From Bacillota bacterium (GTDB taxonomy: Bacteria > Bacillota > Clostridia > Christensenellales > Aristaeellaceae): a stretch of 64,000 nucleotides of DNA. Both the position numbers and the translations under genes were made by a program. Position 1 is the first letter of the stretch; each line of letters starts with the position of its first letter. Location: assembly GCA_023409955.1 (NCBI GenBank), contig JAEYQQ010000131.1, positions 6,168 through 70,167 of the forward strand, given 5' to 3'. Positions 21,938 through 29,522 of this stretch are shown in pieces. Under the pieces are notes generated by a model. It was given only the letters and a program-made list of their open reading frames with translations. It was not told where the DNA came from and searched no databases.

Positions 21938-23032
21938 ATGAAGCAACGTAACCTGAACCTGCTGATCATTTTGCTAATCTGCCTATTTGTCCCCAGCATG
22001 GCCTTAGGCGAAACATTTAACGACAAACTACACCTACCGGATTTTTCCCTGGCGGACTATCCCGCAACCACATCCAAAGCCAGCGTCGAAATTTCGTTTT
22101 CCGGATCAGACGGCTATACTTATGTACTGGAGCATCAGTACAAGGGGGTTTGGCTTGCTGCAAAATCTGTGCAGCTAAGCGGCAGCACCGGTACGTTTAC
22201 GGTGGAATGCCTGCCGGGTGCCAATAAGTTTGTGCTTCGTAACCATGGCCAAAGCCGAAGTGCAAAAAGCTCAATCATATTTACCATTGCCTGTACAGCA
22301 TCCGATATACCGGCCACAGTACAGCTTCCCACCCCGACACTGCGCAAGGGCAGCAAGGGTGCGGCAGTGAAAGCGCTGCATCAGGTGCTGACAGATCTTG
22401 GCGTGTACGATGGTGCCCTTTCCACCACTTTTACCGAGGCAACCCGCAAGGCCGTGATTGCGGCCCAAGCGCTATTTGCCATCCAAGAGGATGGGGTGGC
22501 AGGACCGAAGACACTGCATTTGCTGGATTTGACAACCTATACGGTAGCTTCAAGCTCCATCGGCGGCTCATCATCCGGTGGCCAAGACATAGGTTCCAGT
22601 TATCTGAAAAAGGGTTCCAAAGGGCAGGACGTCCGTAAGCTGCAAAAGCGGCTGTTAGACTTGGGTTATGCGCCAGGCACAGCAGACGGCATCTTTGGTG
22701 ATATGACCTTGGAAGCAGTACTGCTGTATCAAAAGAATGCCAAGATCACTCAGGACGGTATCGTAGGCCCTGTGACCTGGGCAAAGCTTAACAGCGGCGC
22801 TGCCTCCCTGGTGCCCAAGCCGCCCCAATCCCGCTATCTGAAAAAAGGAGACAAGGGCGATGACGTGGTCAAGGTACAGGCACGACTGATTGTGCTGGGA
22901 TATTTGGATGATATCGCCGATGGCATCTTCGGCAAGCTGACCTATGCTGCAGTGATAGACTATCAAAAGGACGAGAATATCAAGGTGGATGGCATTGTGG
23001 GGCCTGTGACCTACGGAAGGCTGTTTCCGTAA
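21938..23032 (+). CDS. Secreted protein with three peptidoglycan-binding repeats
   Basis: A 364-aa protein with a signal peptide (residues 1-~24, cleavage around ALG-ET) and a beta-rich domain (~30-125: SVEISFSGSDGYTYVLEHQY). Three PG_binding_1 repeats follow, starting at about residues 133 (LRKGSKGAAVKALHQVL), 225 (LKKGSKGQDVRKLQKRL) and 305 (LKKGDKGDDVVKVQARL). Each ends with the DGIVGPVTW-type turn. There is no amidase, lysozyme or peptidase domain, so it is a wall-binding protein without visible catalysis. A bidirectional terminator follows. Confidence 0.88.
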   Translation: MKQRNLNLLIILLICLFVPSMALGETFNDKLHLPDFSLADYPATTSKASVEISFSGSDGYTYVLEHQYKGVWLAAKSVQLSGSTGTFTVECLPGANKFVLRNHGQSRSAKSSIIFTIACTASDIPATVQLPTPTLRKGSKGAAVKALHQVLTDLGVYDGALSTTFTEATRKAVIAAQALFAIQEDGVAGPKTLHLLDLTTYTVASSSIGGSSSGGQDIGSSYLKKGSKGQDVRKLQKRLLDLGYAPGTADGIFGDMTLEAVLLYQKNAKITQDGIVGPVTWAKLNSGAASLVPKPPQSRYLKKGDKGDDVVKVQARLIVLGYLDDIADGIFGKLTYAAVIDYQKDENIKVDGIVGPVTYGRLFP

Positions 23033-23055
23033 GTGATGGTTTTACAAGAACAAAG

Positions 23056-23095
23056 AAAACGGCAGAGAATGCAAAATGCACATCTCTGCCGTTTT
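23056..23095. terminator. Bidirectional terminator between convergent genes
   Basis: A 13-bp perfect stem AAAACGGCAGAGA / TCTCTGCCGTTTT with a loop of 14 bases. The A- and T-rich ends make it work in both directions. Confidence 0.88.
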
Positions 23096-23129
23096 CATAT
23101 TGACCCATTTGGCGGTAAGAAAAACCTGT

Positions 23130-23783
23130 TTACCAATAGCGTCCGAACTCATCCTTTTCGTTTTCCTCAGCCAGAGCTTTGGCAAGACGGGGCGGCATCG
23201 CTTGCGTATCATGAAATAGGTATACCTTTTTGTTGCCGGTTTCCACCTTACCAATATCCTTGTTTTCTTCCTGACGCATAAGGGTGATAATGGCTTGCTC
23301 CACCTGAACCTGGGTAAAGAAGTATGGATACTGTGTGAACTTGTCGGCTGATGTGGGCAGATGATAGGTCTTTTCGTTAAAGCGGACCATATCTACGATG
23401 GTTTTGGGAATGTTCTTATCCAGCACCAACGCGGCGATCATGGCGAAATTGTCCGACATATATGTAATGGAATAATAATAATCATTCTTAGTGCCTTTGC
23501 GATGACGGATATCTTCATTGGACGGATCATTTAACATTTCAGCGGTTACCTGATCGATCTCTACGGTTTCGTCCCACTCAAGCTCGGCAGCAAAGGCACT
23601 TTTGCATGCCAATTGAGCGCCCTTAGAGCGCATACGGACATATGCCGCAAGACGATTGGCCTGGGTAAGTTCAGTTGAAGTCTCCTCAGGAGCAGGGGGA
23701 ATAGGTATACCCTCAAATGGATCGGGTACATCCTCAAGGCTTTCCAGGTAATCCTTTAAATCAACTCGATCTTGATTATCCAT
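23130..23783 (-). CDS. Unknown 217-aa soluble protein of the AOR operon
   Basis: I do not recognise the family. The N-terminus is acidic and Pro-rich (DPFEGIPIPPAPEETS), and the middle is alpha/beta without membrane segments, signal peptide or clustered cysteines (DNFAMIAALVLDKNIPKTIV, FTQVQVEQAIITLMRQEE). RBS AAGGAG with a 7-base spacer. It is 73 bases downstream of AOR on the same strand, separated only by a hairpin without a T-run in this direction, so it is probably the third gene of the AOR operon. A chaperone or accessory role is only a guess from position. Confidence 0.65.
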   Translation of the reverse strand: MDNQDRVDLKDYLESLEDVPDPFEGIPIPPAPEETSTELTQANRLAAYVRMRSKGAQLACKSAFAAELEWDETVEIDQVTAEMLNDPSNEDIRHRKGTKNDYYYSITYMSDNFAMIAALVLDKNIPKTIVDMVRFNEKTYHLPTSADKFTQYPYFFTQVQVEQAIITLMRQEENKDIGKVETGNKKVYLFHDTQAMPPRLAKALAEENEKDEFGRYW

Positions 23784-23805
23784 GAAACGACTCCTTCATG
23801 GGATA

Positions 23806-23836
23806 GCGGAGAGGAACCATGAAGGAACCTCTCCGC
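23806..23836 (-). other. Intercistronic hairpin between AOR and the 217-aa gene
   Basis: A perfect 9-bp stem GCGGAGAGG / CCTCTCCGC with a 13-base loop. On the operon strand no T-run follows, so it is more likely a partial terminator or mRNA-stabilising element than a full stop. Confidence 0.55.
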
Positions 23837-23856
23837 TTTTGTAATGCAATCTGTTC

Positions 23857-25956
23857 TTAGCCGACCAGGAGGCCCTTCTTCTCCAAATCATCAGCCATGA
23901 ACTTCAGGTCGAATTTCTCCAGAGTAGCCCGGGTGGGTGCGCCTGTGGCAATATCCCAACCCATGGCCTCATAGAGCATATCCAACGCCTTTTCCCAATC
24001 TTCCCGGTCCATTTTATAGGTGCCCTTTTCAAAAGGCTTCATATCCGGGTCCATGGTAAAGTGCCATTCTGTCACCTTGTCATGGGCATTGCGCATATCG
24101 GTTGTGCCAAAGGACATGATGGTGATAACGCGAAGCATCTGTGTGATTTTTTCGGAATACCAGTCCACTTTCTCGGCAGTCCATTCTTCACCCAGCACGG
24201 CAGACATGTACTTGGCATCCAGGCTCAGGTCGCCGCGGTAGCCGCGCTCCTTGGAGGGGGACAAAGACATGGGCCATACCCAGTTGCAAAGGGTTGCAGA
24301 GTCATGCCACTGCTTTGTCAGCAGACCCCATTTTGCAAAGCGGACCTTGGCTTCGTTAATGGGGGTGATTTCCTTGGTGGAGGCATCCATAAAGCCCTTG
24401 CCCCAGATTTCTTCGCCGTTGCGGATCAACAGCTCGGTGGGGAGGCCGTTGCGGGTGTAGGAGGAGGATGCATGCACCATGCAGTCGCGGTTGTAAACGA
24501 TGTTGTACAAAAGGCCTGCCTGACCAACCTGGTCGGTAGAATGGTGCTTTGTATAACCGTTGTAGGTGACCTTGTTGACGGAAGCATCGTCCCAATACTC
24601 AGCGCCTAAGCCCCAGCGCTCTGCCATCAGATAAGAACCGTCGCCCAAATGGCTGAACTCACCAATCTTTAGGGAGATGCGGCGGACCACTTCCTGGCCC
24701 CATCGGGGATCGCCTTCCTGCATCCAATGCCAGGGAATCTCCTTGAACTCTTCTGGGGGCAGCACTTTCTCAAAAATGCCATGGGCAAGACACCAGTCAA
24801 AGTCCAGATCCAGGTCAGAATAGCCGGTCCACAGGCCGTAATCATCCAATGCTTGGGTGGTTACGATGCCCAGAACCATGGGGCCGTCGCCTTTTACTTC
24901 AAAATCGTGGACGCCATCCCCATAGAACTTGGTTTTGGCCATGCCGCCGCAGGTGTTTGTGGTGGTGGTGGGCAAGCCCATTTCAGCCAGCTTTTCATAG
25001 CGGTAAACGGGATAGCAGCGAACAGGACAGGAGGAGCAGCCCTGGTTGCGAATGGTGTATGGCAGGGAAACCTCGCCGATATCAAAGATGCCCTTCATGG
25101 TCCGCCAGGCGTTTTTGGTGATATCGCCAACGGGCTGTTCGCCAGAATCAATGGGGCCGCCTTCCGCAAGACCCAGGGCTCTGCCGGGAGCACCCTGCCA
25201 GCGGTTTTTGCTGGTGGCGGAATACTCAGCCCAGGATTGGGGCACGTTGGGGACAGGATGGTTGTTGTTTGCGCCAATGATCTCCCGAAGCTGATAATCC
25301 TGCAGCTCCTTGAGCTTTTTCGGATCCGCCACTTGCACAGACTTTGTGCCGCGGCAGGAGATGGCCTTTACCTTCTTGGAACCCATGATGGCACCGCAGC
25401 CGCCGCCAGCAACATTGTTATTGGAGCAGATGACCAGGGACATGTTCACCAGGTTTTCACCAGCAGGGCCGATGCAGGATACGCAGTATTCGGGACCATC
25501 CTTCTTGCTGATGGCAGTCATGGTAGCCTCCGTGCCAAGGCCCCATACATCACTGGCATCTTCGATGCTGACTTTGTCATCATCTATTTTGAGATATACA
25601 GGTTTATCGGAAGCACCTTCCAGCACGATGGCGTCATAGCCGGCATATTTCATGGCATGGCCAAAATGTCCACCCATATGCCCATCGATAATGGAAAAGC
25701 CCTTGGTCCAGGAAGAAAGCATGGTGATGTTTGTTCTGCCGGAGCAGGGAACGCCGGTTCCAGTTAAGGGGCCAACGCCGAACACGACTTTGGATGCCGG
25801 ATCATATGGATGGGTGGTTAAGGGTACTTCATCATAAATGATTTTATAGCCAAGGCCCATGCCGCCGATGTATTCTTTGTATTCGCTGGTATCCTGTGTG
25901 CGGATTTCGCCTGTGGTGAAATCGACTCTCAGGATTTTTCCTGCCCAACCGTACAT
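23857..25956 (-). CDS. aor: Aldehyde ferredoxin oxidoreductase, tungsten-pterin family
   Basis: A 699-aa protein. The N-terminal domain (YGWAGKILRVDFTTGEI, then GGMGLGYKIIYDEV and VFGVGPLTGTGVPCSGRTN) binds the bis-pterin tungsten cofactor. The [4Fe-4S] ligands are visible as GCSSCPVRC (Cx2Cx3C, ~305-312) plus a distal Cys in SATLCNWVW. At ~700 residues it is longer than the ~600 of archaeal AOR and closer to the bacterial long forms. ATG 25956 is chosen since AAGGAGG precedes it by 7-8 bases. It is preceded 27 bases upstream by a Tat-signal ferredoxin, its likely electron partner. The aldehyde or acid substrate is unknown. Confidence 0.93.
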   Translation of the reverse strand: MYGWAGKILRVDFTTGEIRTQDTSEYKEYIGGMGLGYKIIYDEVPLTTHPYDPASKVVFGVGPLTGTGVPCSGRTNITMLSSWTKGFSIIDGHMGGHFGHAMKYAGYDAIVLEGASDKPVYLKIDDDKVSIEDASDVWGLGTEATMTAISKKDGPEYCVSCIGPAGENLVNMSLVICSNNNVAGGGCGAIMGSKKVKAISCRGTKSVQVADPKKLKELQDYQLREIIGANNNHPVPNVPQSWAEYSATSKNRWQGAPGRALGLAEGGPIDSGEQPVGDITKNAWRTMKGIFDIGEVSLPYTIRNQGCSSCPVRCYPVYRYEKLAEMGLPTTTTNTCGGMAKTKFYGDGVHDFEVKGDGPMVLGIVTTQALDDYGLWTGYSDLDLDFDWCLAHGIFEKVLPPEEFKEIPWHWMQEGDPRWGQEVVRRISLKIGEFSHLGDGSYLMAERWGLGAEYWDDASVNKVTYNGYTKHHSTDQVGQAGLLYNIVYNRDCMVHASSSYTRNGLPTELLIRNGEEIWGKGFMDASTKEITPINEAKVRFAKWGLLTKQWHDSATLCNWVWPMSLSPSKERGYRGDLSLDAKYMSAVLGEEWTAEKVDWYSEKITQMLRVITIMSFGTTDMRNAHDKVTEWHFTMDPDMKPFEKGTYKMDREDWEKALDMLYEAMGWDIATGAPTRATLEKFDLKFMADDLEKKGLLVG

Positions 25957-25983
25957 ATTGATACCCTCCTTCAGTTTCATAAG

Positions 25984-26607
25984 TTACATTGCTGCAGCAA
26001 CGTCTTCCCATGGAATTATCTGCAATGCGCCGGATACGCAACCTCTGGCGCAGGCACCGCATGCAACGCATTTGGTGGACTTTTTGGTTTCAGGATTGAT
26101 GGTGGGCATCTGCCAGGGGCAGGCTTTCACACACAGGCCGCAGCCTACGCATTTTTCTTCGTCGATTTTGCGAACGCCTGTTACTTCGTCTGCATAGATG
26201 GCTTTCATGGGACAGGCATTGCCGCAAGCGGGGTCGGCGCATTGCTTGCAGGTGTCGGGGAAAGACCTGTAGGTAAAGGAATACAGACCGCTCTTACCAT
26301 CGTCTGCATAGAACAGCTTGCGTGTGGTTTTCACACGGGACATATAGCTGCCTACCTTGCCATCGTTTACCAGTGTGCAGTTGCTTTCACAACGCTGGCA
26401 GGCTGTACATTTGGCTGCATTGACAACCAGCAGCCCCTGTGGCAGCGCCCATGTGGTAACAGCACCGGAGTCGGCTTCCGCCTGGGTTGTGGCAAACAGT
26501 GATAACAGCGATGAAGATAACGCTACGCCTGCCAAACTCTTTCCTGAAATCTTCAGGAATTGGCGTCTTGTAAACTCCCTGGACATGAACCCCTTTGCTT
26601 CGGACAT
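25984..26607 (-). CDS. Tat-exported ferredoxin-type iron-sulfur subunit, AOR partner
   Basis: A 207-aa protein. A clear twin-arginine signal TRRQFLKISG is followed by the hydrophobic SLAGVALSSSLLSLFA and Ala cleavage region (~residue 45). The body carries four cysteine clusters of the DmsB/HycB kind: CTACQRCESNC, CKQCADPACGNACP, CVGCGLCVKACP and CVACGACARGC, i.e. four [4Fe-4S] clusters. The start is ATG 26607 with AAGGAGG 8 bases upstream; the longer frame runs into the leader. AOR has no signal of its own, so this subunit could carry it across the membrane as a folded complex. Confidence 0.88.
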   Translation of the reverse strand: MSEAKGFMSREFTRRQFLKISGKSLAGVALSSSLLSLFATTQAEADSGAVTTWALPQGLLVVNAAKCTACQRCESNCTLVNDGKVGSYMSRVKTTRKLFYADDGKSGLYSFTYRSFPDTCKQCADPACGNACPMKAIYADEVTGVRKIDEEKCVGCGLCVKACPWQMPTINPETKKSTKCVACGACARGCVSGALQIIPWEDVAAAM

Positions 26608-26800
26608 GTTCCAAACCTCCTTAAATCGACCTATATGCAACGGCTGACAGCCGTTTACATTTAAAGAAAGGAGGACCTGACATGCATCAAAAGCAAGCCA
26701 GGTCCTCCTTTGCAAAAGCAGGCTGTACGGTTGCCCGTTCAACCCATAGGTTTGCATACCACAGGGGCACTTGCAAACTCGGAGAACAGATACGCTGTTA
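26608..26800 (-). promoter_or_regulatory. AOR operon leader with terminator and competing helix (candidate riboswitch/attenuator)
   Basis: Reading the minus strand, the leader forms AACAG/CTGTT, then TTTGCA (26777-26772) that can pair with a near TGCAAA (26756-26751) or with an identical TGCAAA (26714-26709) at the base of a terminator hairpin. GGTTG/CAACC lies between. The terminator is AAAGGAGGACCTG / CAGGTCCTCCTTT (26667-26711), followed by TTTCTTT. A last hairpin AACGGCT/AGCCGTT precedes the Shine-Dalgarno. This is the layout of an on/off transcription attenuator. A molybdenum/tungsten-cofactor sensor would fit the operon, but I cannot match the Moco RNA consensus by eye. Confidence 0.65.
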
Positions 26801-26806
26801 GGAAGG

Positions 26807-26835
26807 ATTATACTGGAATCATATTCTATTTGCAA
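26807..26835 (-). promoter_or_regulatory. Promoter of the AOR operon
   Basis: On the minus strand TTGCAA (26835-26830), 17 bases, TATAAT (26812-26807). The remaining stretch 26836-27053 is AT-rich and gene-free; I see nothing else in it. Confidence 0.7.
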
Positions 26836-27053
26836 TCGTTAAATAAAAAATTAACGAAATATGTGATTATAACAAAAATGGACAGAAAATATATGGTAAA
26901 AATAACTATGATTATGTACTGATAATGCAGTGAATAATTCCTGTGGTAAACATTAATGAACCCATAAAAAGTGATGAAAAAGCGTATAGTGATGTGGACT
27001 AATGGTACAGAAATTCGGGACTGTTGGCCTAATGCAATGCAGATACAATACAC

Positions 27054-27086
27054 AAAAAACCGCCCTCATGCTGTATGAGAGCGGGT
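27054..27086 (-). terminator. Terminator of the 85-codon gene
   Basis: On the minus strand the stem CCGCTCTCAT / ATGAGGGCGG (one T-G mismatch pair) with a 5-base loop is followed by six T. Confidence 0.82.
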
Positions 27087-27096
27087 GAAAATCTAT

Positions 27097-27354
27097 TCAG
27101 TTTTCCGGCCCGGATAACCCAGCTTGTAACGGCTTGATTCCAGGCGTTGTATCGGGCAGGCTTCCCCCCAGGGCTAACCATGCTTTAATGGTCTGCTCCA
27201 TGTACTGGCCAGTGGTCAAACCCTGACTGGCTGCACGGTTGCAAATGCCAAAATAAAAATCCCGGTCCATCCGCAGACAAATGCAAATCTGATCCGGCGG
27301 GCAGGTCCAATGGCTGTCAAAGTCCTGGGTGTCGGTAAACAAATGGCTCCTCAA
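27097..27354 (-). CDS. Small protein with a possible ribbon-helix-helix segment
   Basis: An 85-aa protein. The middle part (QICICLRMDRDFYFGICNRA followed by ASQGLTTGQYMEQTIKAWL) has the strand-helix-helix look of an Arc/CopG-type RHH domain, though the match is weak. The start is uncertain: TTG 27354 has GGAGGAG very close, and TTG 27342 has GAGG 6 bases upstream. It is followed by its own terminator and sits between the AOR promoter region and the ferritin-like gene, so a regulator for one of these is possible. Confidence 0.5.
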   Translation of the reverse strand: MRSHLFTDTQDFDSHWTCPPDQICICLRMDRDFYFGICNRAASQGLTTGQYMEQTIKAWLALGGSLPDTTPGIKPLQAGLSGPEN

Positions 27355-27512
27355 ACTCCTCCCTCCCCTGGCATCCTATGAGGGGGATAAAGGGGTGGTT
27401 CCTGGATTGATATCAGCATTGCAGCATAATTTGCGAAAAATGCAATCCGGGAAGAGTGAGAGGGGGGAGGGCATCATAAAGAAGCCCCCCCGATGATTTT
27501 CCAAATCGCATT

Positions 27513-28760
27513 TTATTGTACGCTTCTGCCTACGCTGGTGTTGTCGGCTTTGCGGTTTTGCAGACCGACAACAGGGTTGGGGGCTGTTTCCCAGCGGTAA
27601 TCCTGACCTTTTTGGCGGATGTACATATCGATCACATGATGGCTGGGTACGGCATCCACATTATGATTCATTTTGTTCTGGAACTTAAAGAATTCATAAT
27701 CGTGGGGCAGCATGTTGACTGGTTTGAATATTTCTTTTTCTGCTGTAAAGTCCACCATGTTCAGTGCGCTGCGGACATAGTCGATGTTGGATTTAAATCT
27801 GAGGGCTTCGGGAAATTCGCCGTTGCCTACCACCTGCTGCCACTGCTTGTTTTCCCGCTGGGCCAGCATCTGGGCAGCTTTGTGCAGGTGGGATACCTCC
27901 ATGTCAAAACACTGTTCCCAAATCTTTTTCACATTGGCGTCAGTTTCATCCTGCATCATAGACCAGTACAGGTATGCCTCGGTATATTCGTGCATAACCC
28001 AGCTTTCCAGCCAGGTACAGTTGACATCCATCAGGCTTTCATATTGGGTCACGTGCTGCTCTTCAATGAGTCCGATCTCCTGATACAGGCGGCGGCCCAA
28101 ATCTGAACCATAGAAGGCACCGGTGTTCATGTAGTAGTTCATGGTCTGCTGCTCGGCAGCGGTAATGATATTAATATGGAGCTTGGTGGAAATATCGGCC
28201 ATTTTCGAATCTATCGGCTTGCAAAGGGCATCAAAGGGAAAGCGGTGCTCGGAGATAGTGGGCCGGCCTGGCATGATCTCAGTATAGTGGCCAACGATGC
28301 GTTCCGCTTTTACACCCTGCTCCATTTCCAGCAGGTCCGCATAGCGGTACAGATGGTCAAAGTCTTCAAGCAATGCAAAATCCAGAGCAGATTTGACGGA
28401 GGCATCCATTTCCCTCTGGGCCAAGATAGCCGTCAGGTCAACGGCTACCTGCTCGTAGCCGATGGTGTGCTCCAAGGCGTTTTCATTCAGGGGTTTTAAA
28501 TTGGCAATCTTTTTTTGCTGCTGTTGTTCCTGGCGGCGGATGACTGCCAGCTCCCGGCGAAGGTTGTTGCAGCCTTCATGCCTGGCAAATTGATGGGAGA
28601 ATTTGACGGCTTCAAATTCTGTACCATTCATCAAAATAATGCGTACCCTGGTGTAGGGATCGATTTCTTCTTTGTCGTAAGGTTTTGGGTACAGTTGGTT
28701 CCAGTCCATGAAACCGTCATTGATGTTCATGGGTTTTAGGGAAAACGGATTCACATGCAT
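27513..28760 (-). CDS. Large ferritin-like diiron protein
   Basis: A protein of about 415 aa with helices bearing diiron ligands: LLEDFDHLYRYADLLE, AAEQQTMNYYMNTG, IEEQHVTQYE (ExxH), HEYTEAYLYWSMMQDE and FDMEVSHLHKAAQML (ExxH). These match a ferritin/rubrerythrin-like four-helix domain in roughly residues 120-320. N- and C-terminal parts (~100 residues each) are not recognised and there is no rubredoxin domain. The start is ATG 28760 (GGAG only 2 bases away) or GTG 28754 (8 bases away, better). Likely oxygen/peroxide protection or an oxidase; the exact reaction is unknown. Confidence 0.7.
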   Translation of the reverse strand: MHVNPFSLKPMNINDGFMDWNQLYPKPYDKEEIDPYTRVRIILMNGTEFEAVKFSHQFARHEGCNNLRRELAVIRRQEQQQQKKIANLKPLNENALEHTIGYEQVAVDLTAILAQREMDASVKSALDFALLEDFDHLYRYADLLEMEQGVKAERIVGHYTEIMPGRPTISEHRFPFDALCKPIDSKMADISTKLHINIITAAEQQTMNYYMNTGAFYGSDLGRRLYQEIGLIEEQHVTQYESLMDVNCTWLESWVMHEYTEAYLYWSMMQDETDANVKKIWEQCFDMEVSHLHKAAQMLAQRENKQWQQVVGNGEFPEALRFKSNIDYVRSALNMVDFTAEKEIFKPVNMLPHDYEFFKFQNKMNHNVDAVPSHHVIDMYIRQKGQDYRWETAPNPVVGLQNRKADNTSVGRSVQ

Positions 28761-28883
28761 CGCTCCTTTAAAATTGGGTCTACTCCATTCTTTCCTCAAC
28801 TTTGCCGGAACATGCGTAAAATTGCCGGTACCATGGTATAATCAGGCATGAGATTACTACTTGATACCAAAGAAGGCGATAGG

Positions 28884-29411
28884 ATGATAACAACCCCGCG
28901 TTTGATGATTCGGCGTTTTCTCCCTTCTGATGCGGCTGAGCTGCATGAGTACCTATCCGACCAGCAGGTGGTGAAATACGAGCCCTATGATCCGCTGTCG
29001 TATGCTGAGTGCGTAAAGGAAGCGCAAAGACGCGCCTATGACGATGGATTCTGGGCTGTTTGTTTAAAAGACAGCGGCAAGCTCATCGGCAATATCTATT
29101 TTGCCCGGCAGGAGTATGAAGCCTTTGAACTGGGATTTGTTTTTAACGCTGCATACCAAGGCAAGGGTTATGCGTATGAAAGTGCAAAGGCTGTCATGGA
29201 ATATGCTTTTTTGAGTTTGGGCGCACGTAGGATTATTGCCATGTGCAACCCGGATAACTCAAAATCCTGGAGTCTGCTGGAAAGGCTTGGCCTTCGCCGG
29301 GAAGGCCATTTTAAGCAGAACGTTTATTTTCGCAAGGATGAACACGGACACCCCATCTGGCAGGATACGTTTGTGTATGCCATTTTGGCGAAGGAATGGC
29401 TTTCCATCTAA
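28884..29411 (+). CDS. GNAT acetyltransferase (RimJ/RimL type)
   Basis: A 175-aa protein: TPRLMIRRFLPSDAAELHEY at the N-terminus, ELGFVFNAAYQGKGYAYESA as the acetyl-CoA loop (the Q/RxxGxG/A pattern reads YQGKGYA), and KSWSLLERLGLRREGHF at the end, all typical of N-terminal or aminoglycoside-type RimJ/L acetyltransferases. ATG 28884 has AGAAGG 7 bases upstream; the frame opens earlier at 28848 but without a ribosome site. Monocistronic, about 110 bases before polA. Confidence 0.88.
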   Translation: MITTPRLMIRRFLPSDAAELHEYLSDQQVVKYEPYDPLSYAECVKEAQRRAYDDGFWAVCLKDSGKLIGNIYFARQEYEAFELGFVFNAAYQGKGYAYESAKAVMEYAFLSLGARRIIAMCNPDNSKSWSLLERLGLRREGHFKQNVYFRKDEHGHPIWQDTFVYAILAKEWLSI

Positions 29412-29522
29412 GAGGGTTGATGGTTTTTGCGGTGCTTTGCCAGCATTTTATGCCTCCTTTGTATCCTTCGCTATTTTATGGTAAAATACTAAGGAGGCAT
29501 TACAGCCACTTTGGAGGAACGC

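Noticed and set aside
24727..25767. Open frame of 346 codons on the plus strand
   Set aside because: Antisense to AOR, whose motifs are all in place; Gly/Ala/His-rich shadow frame.
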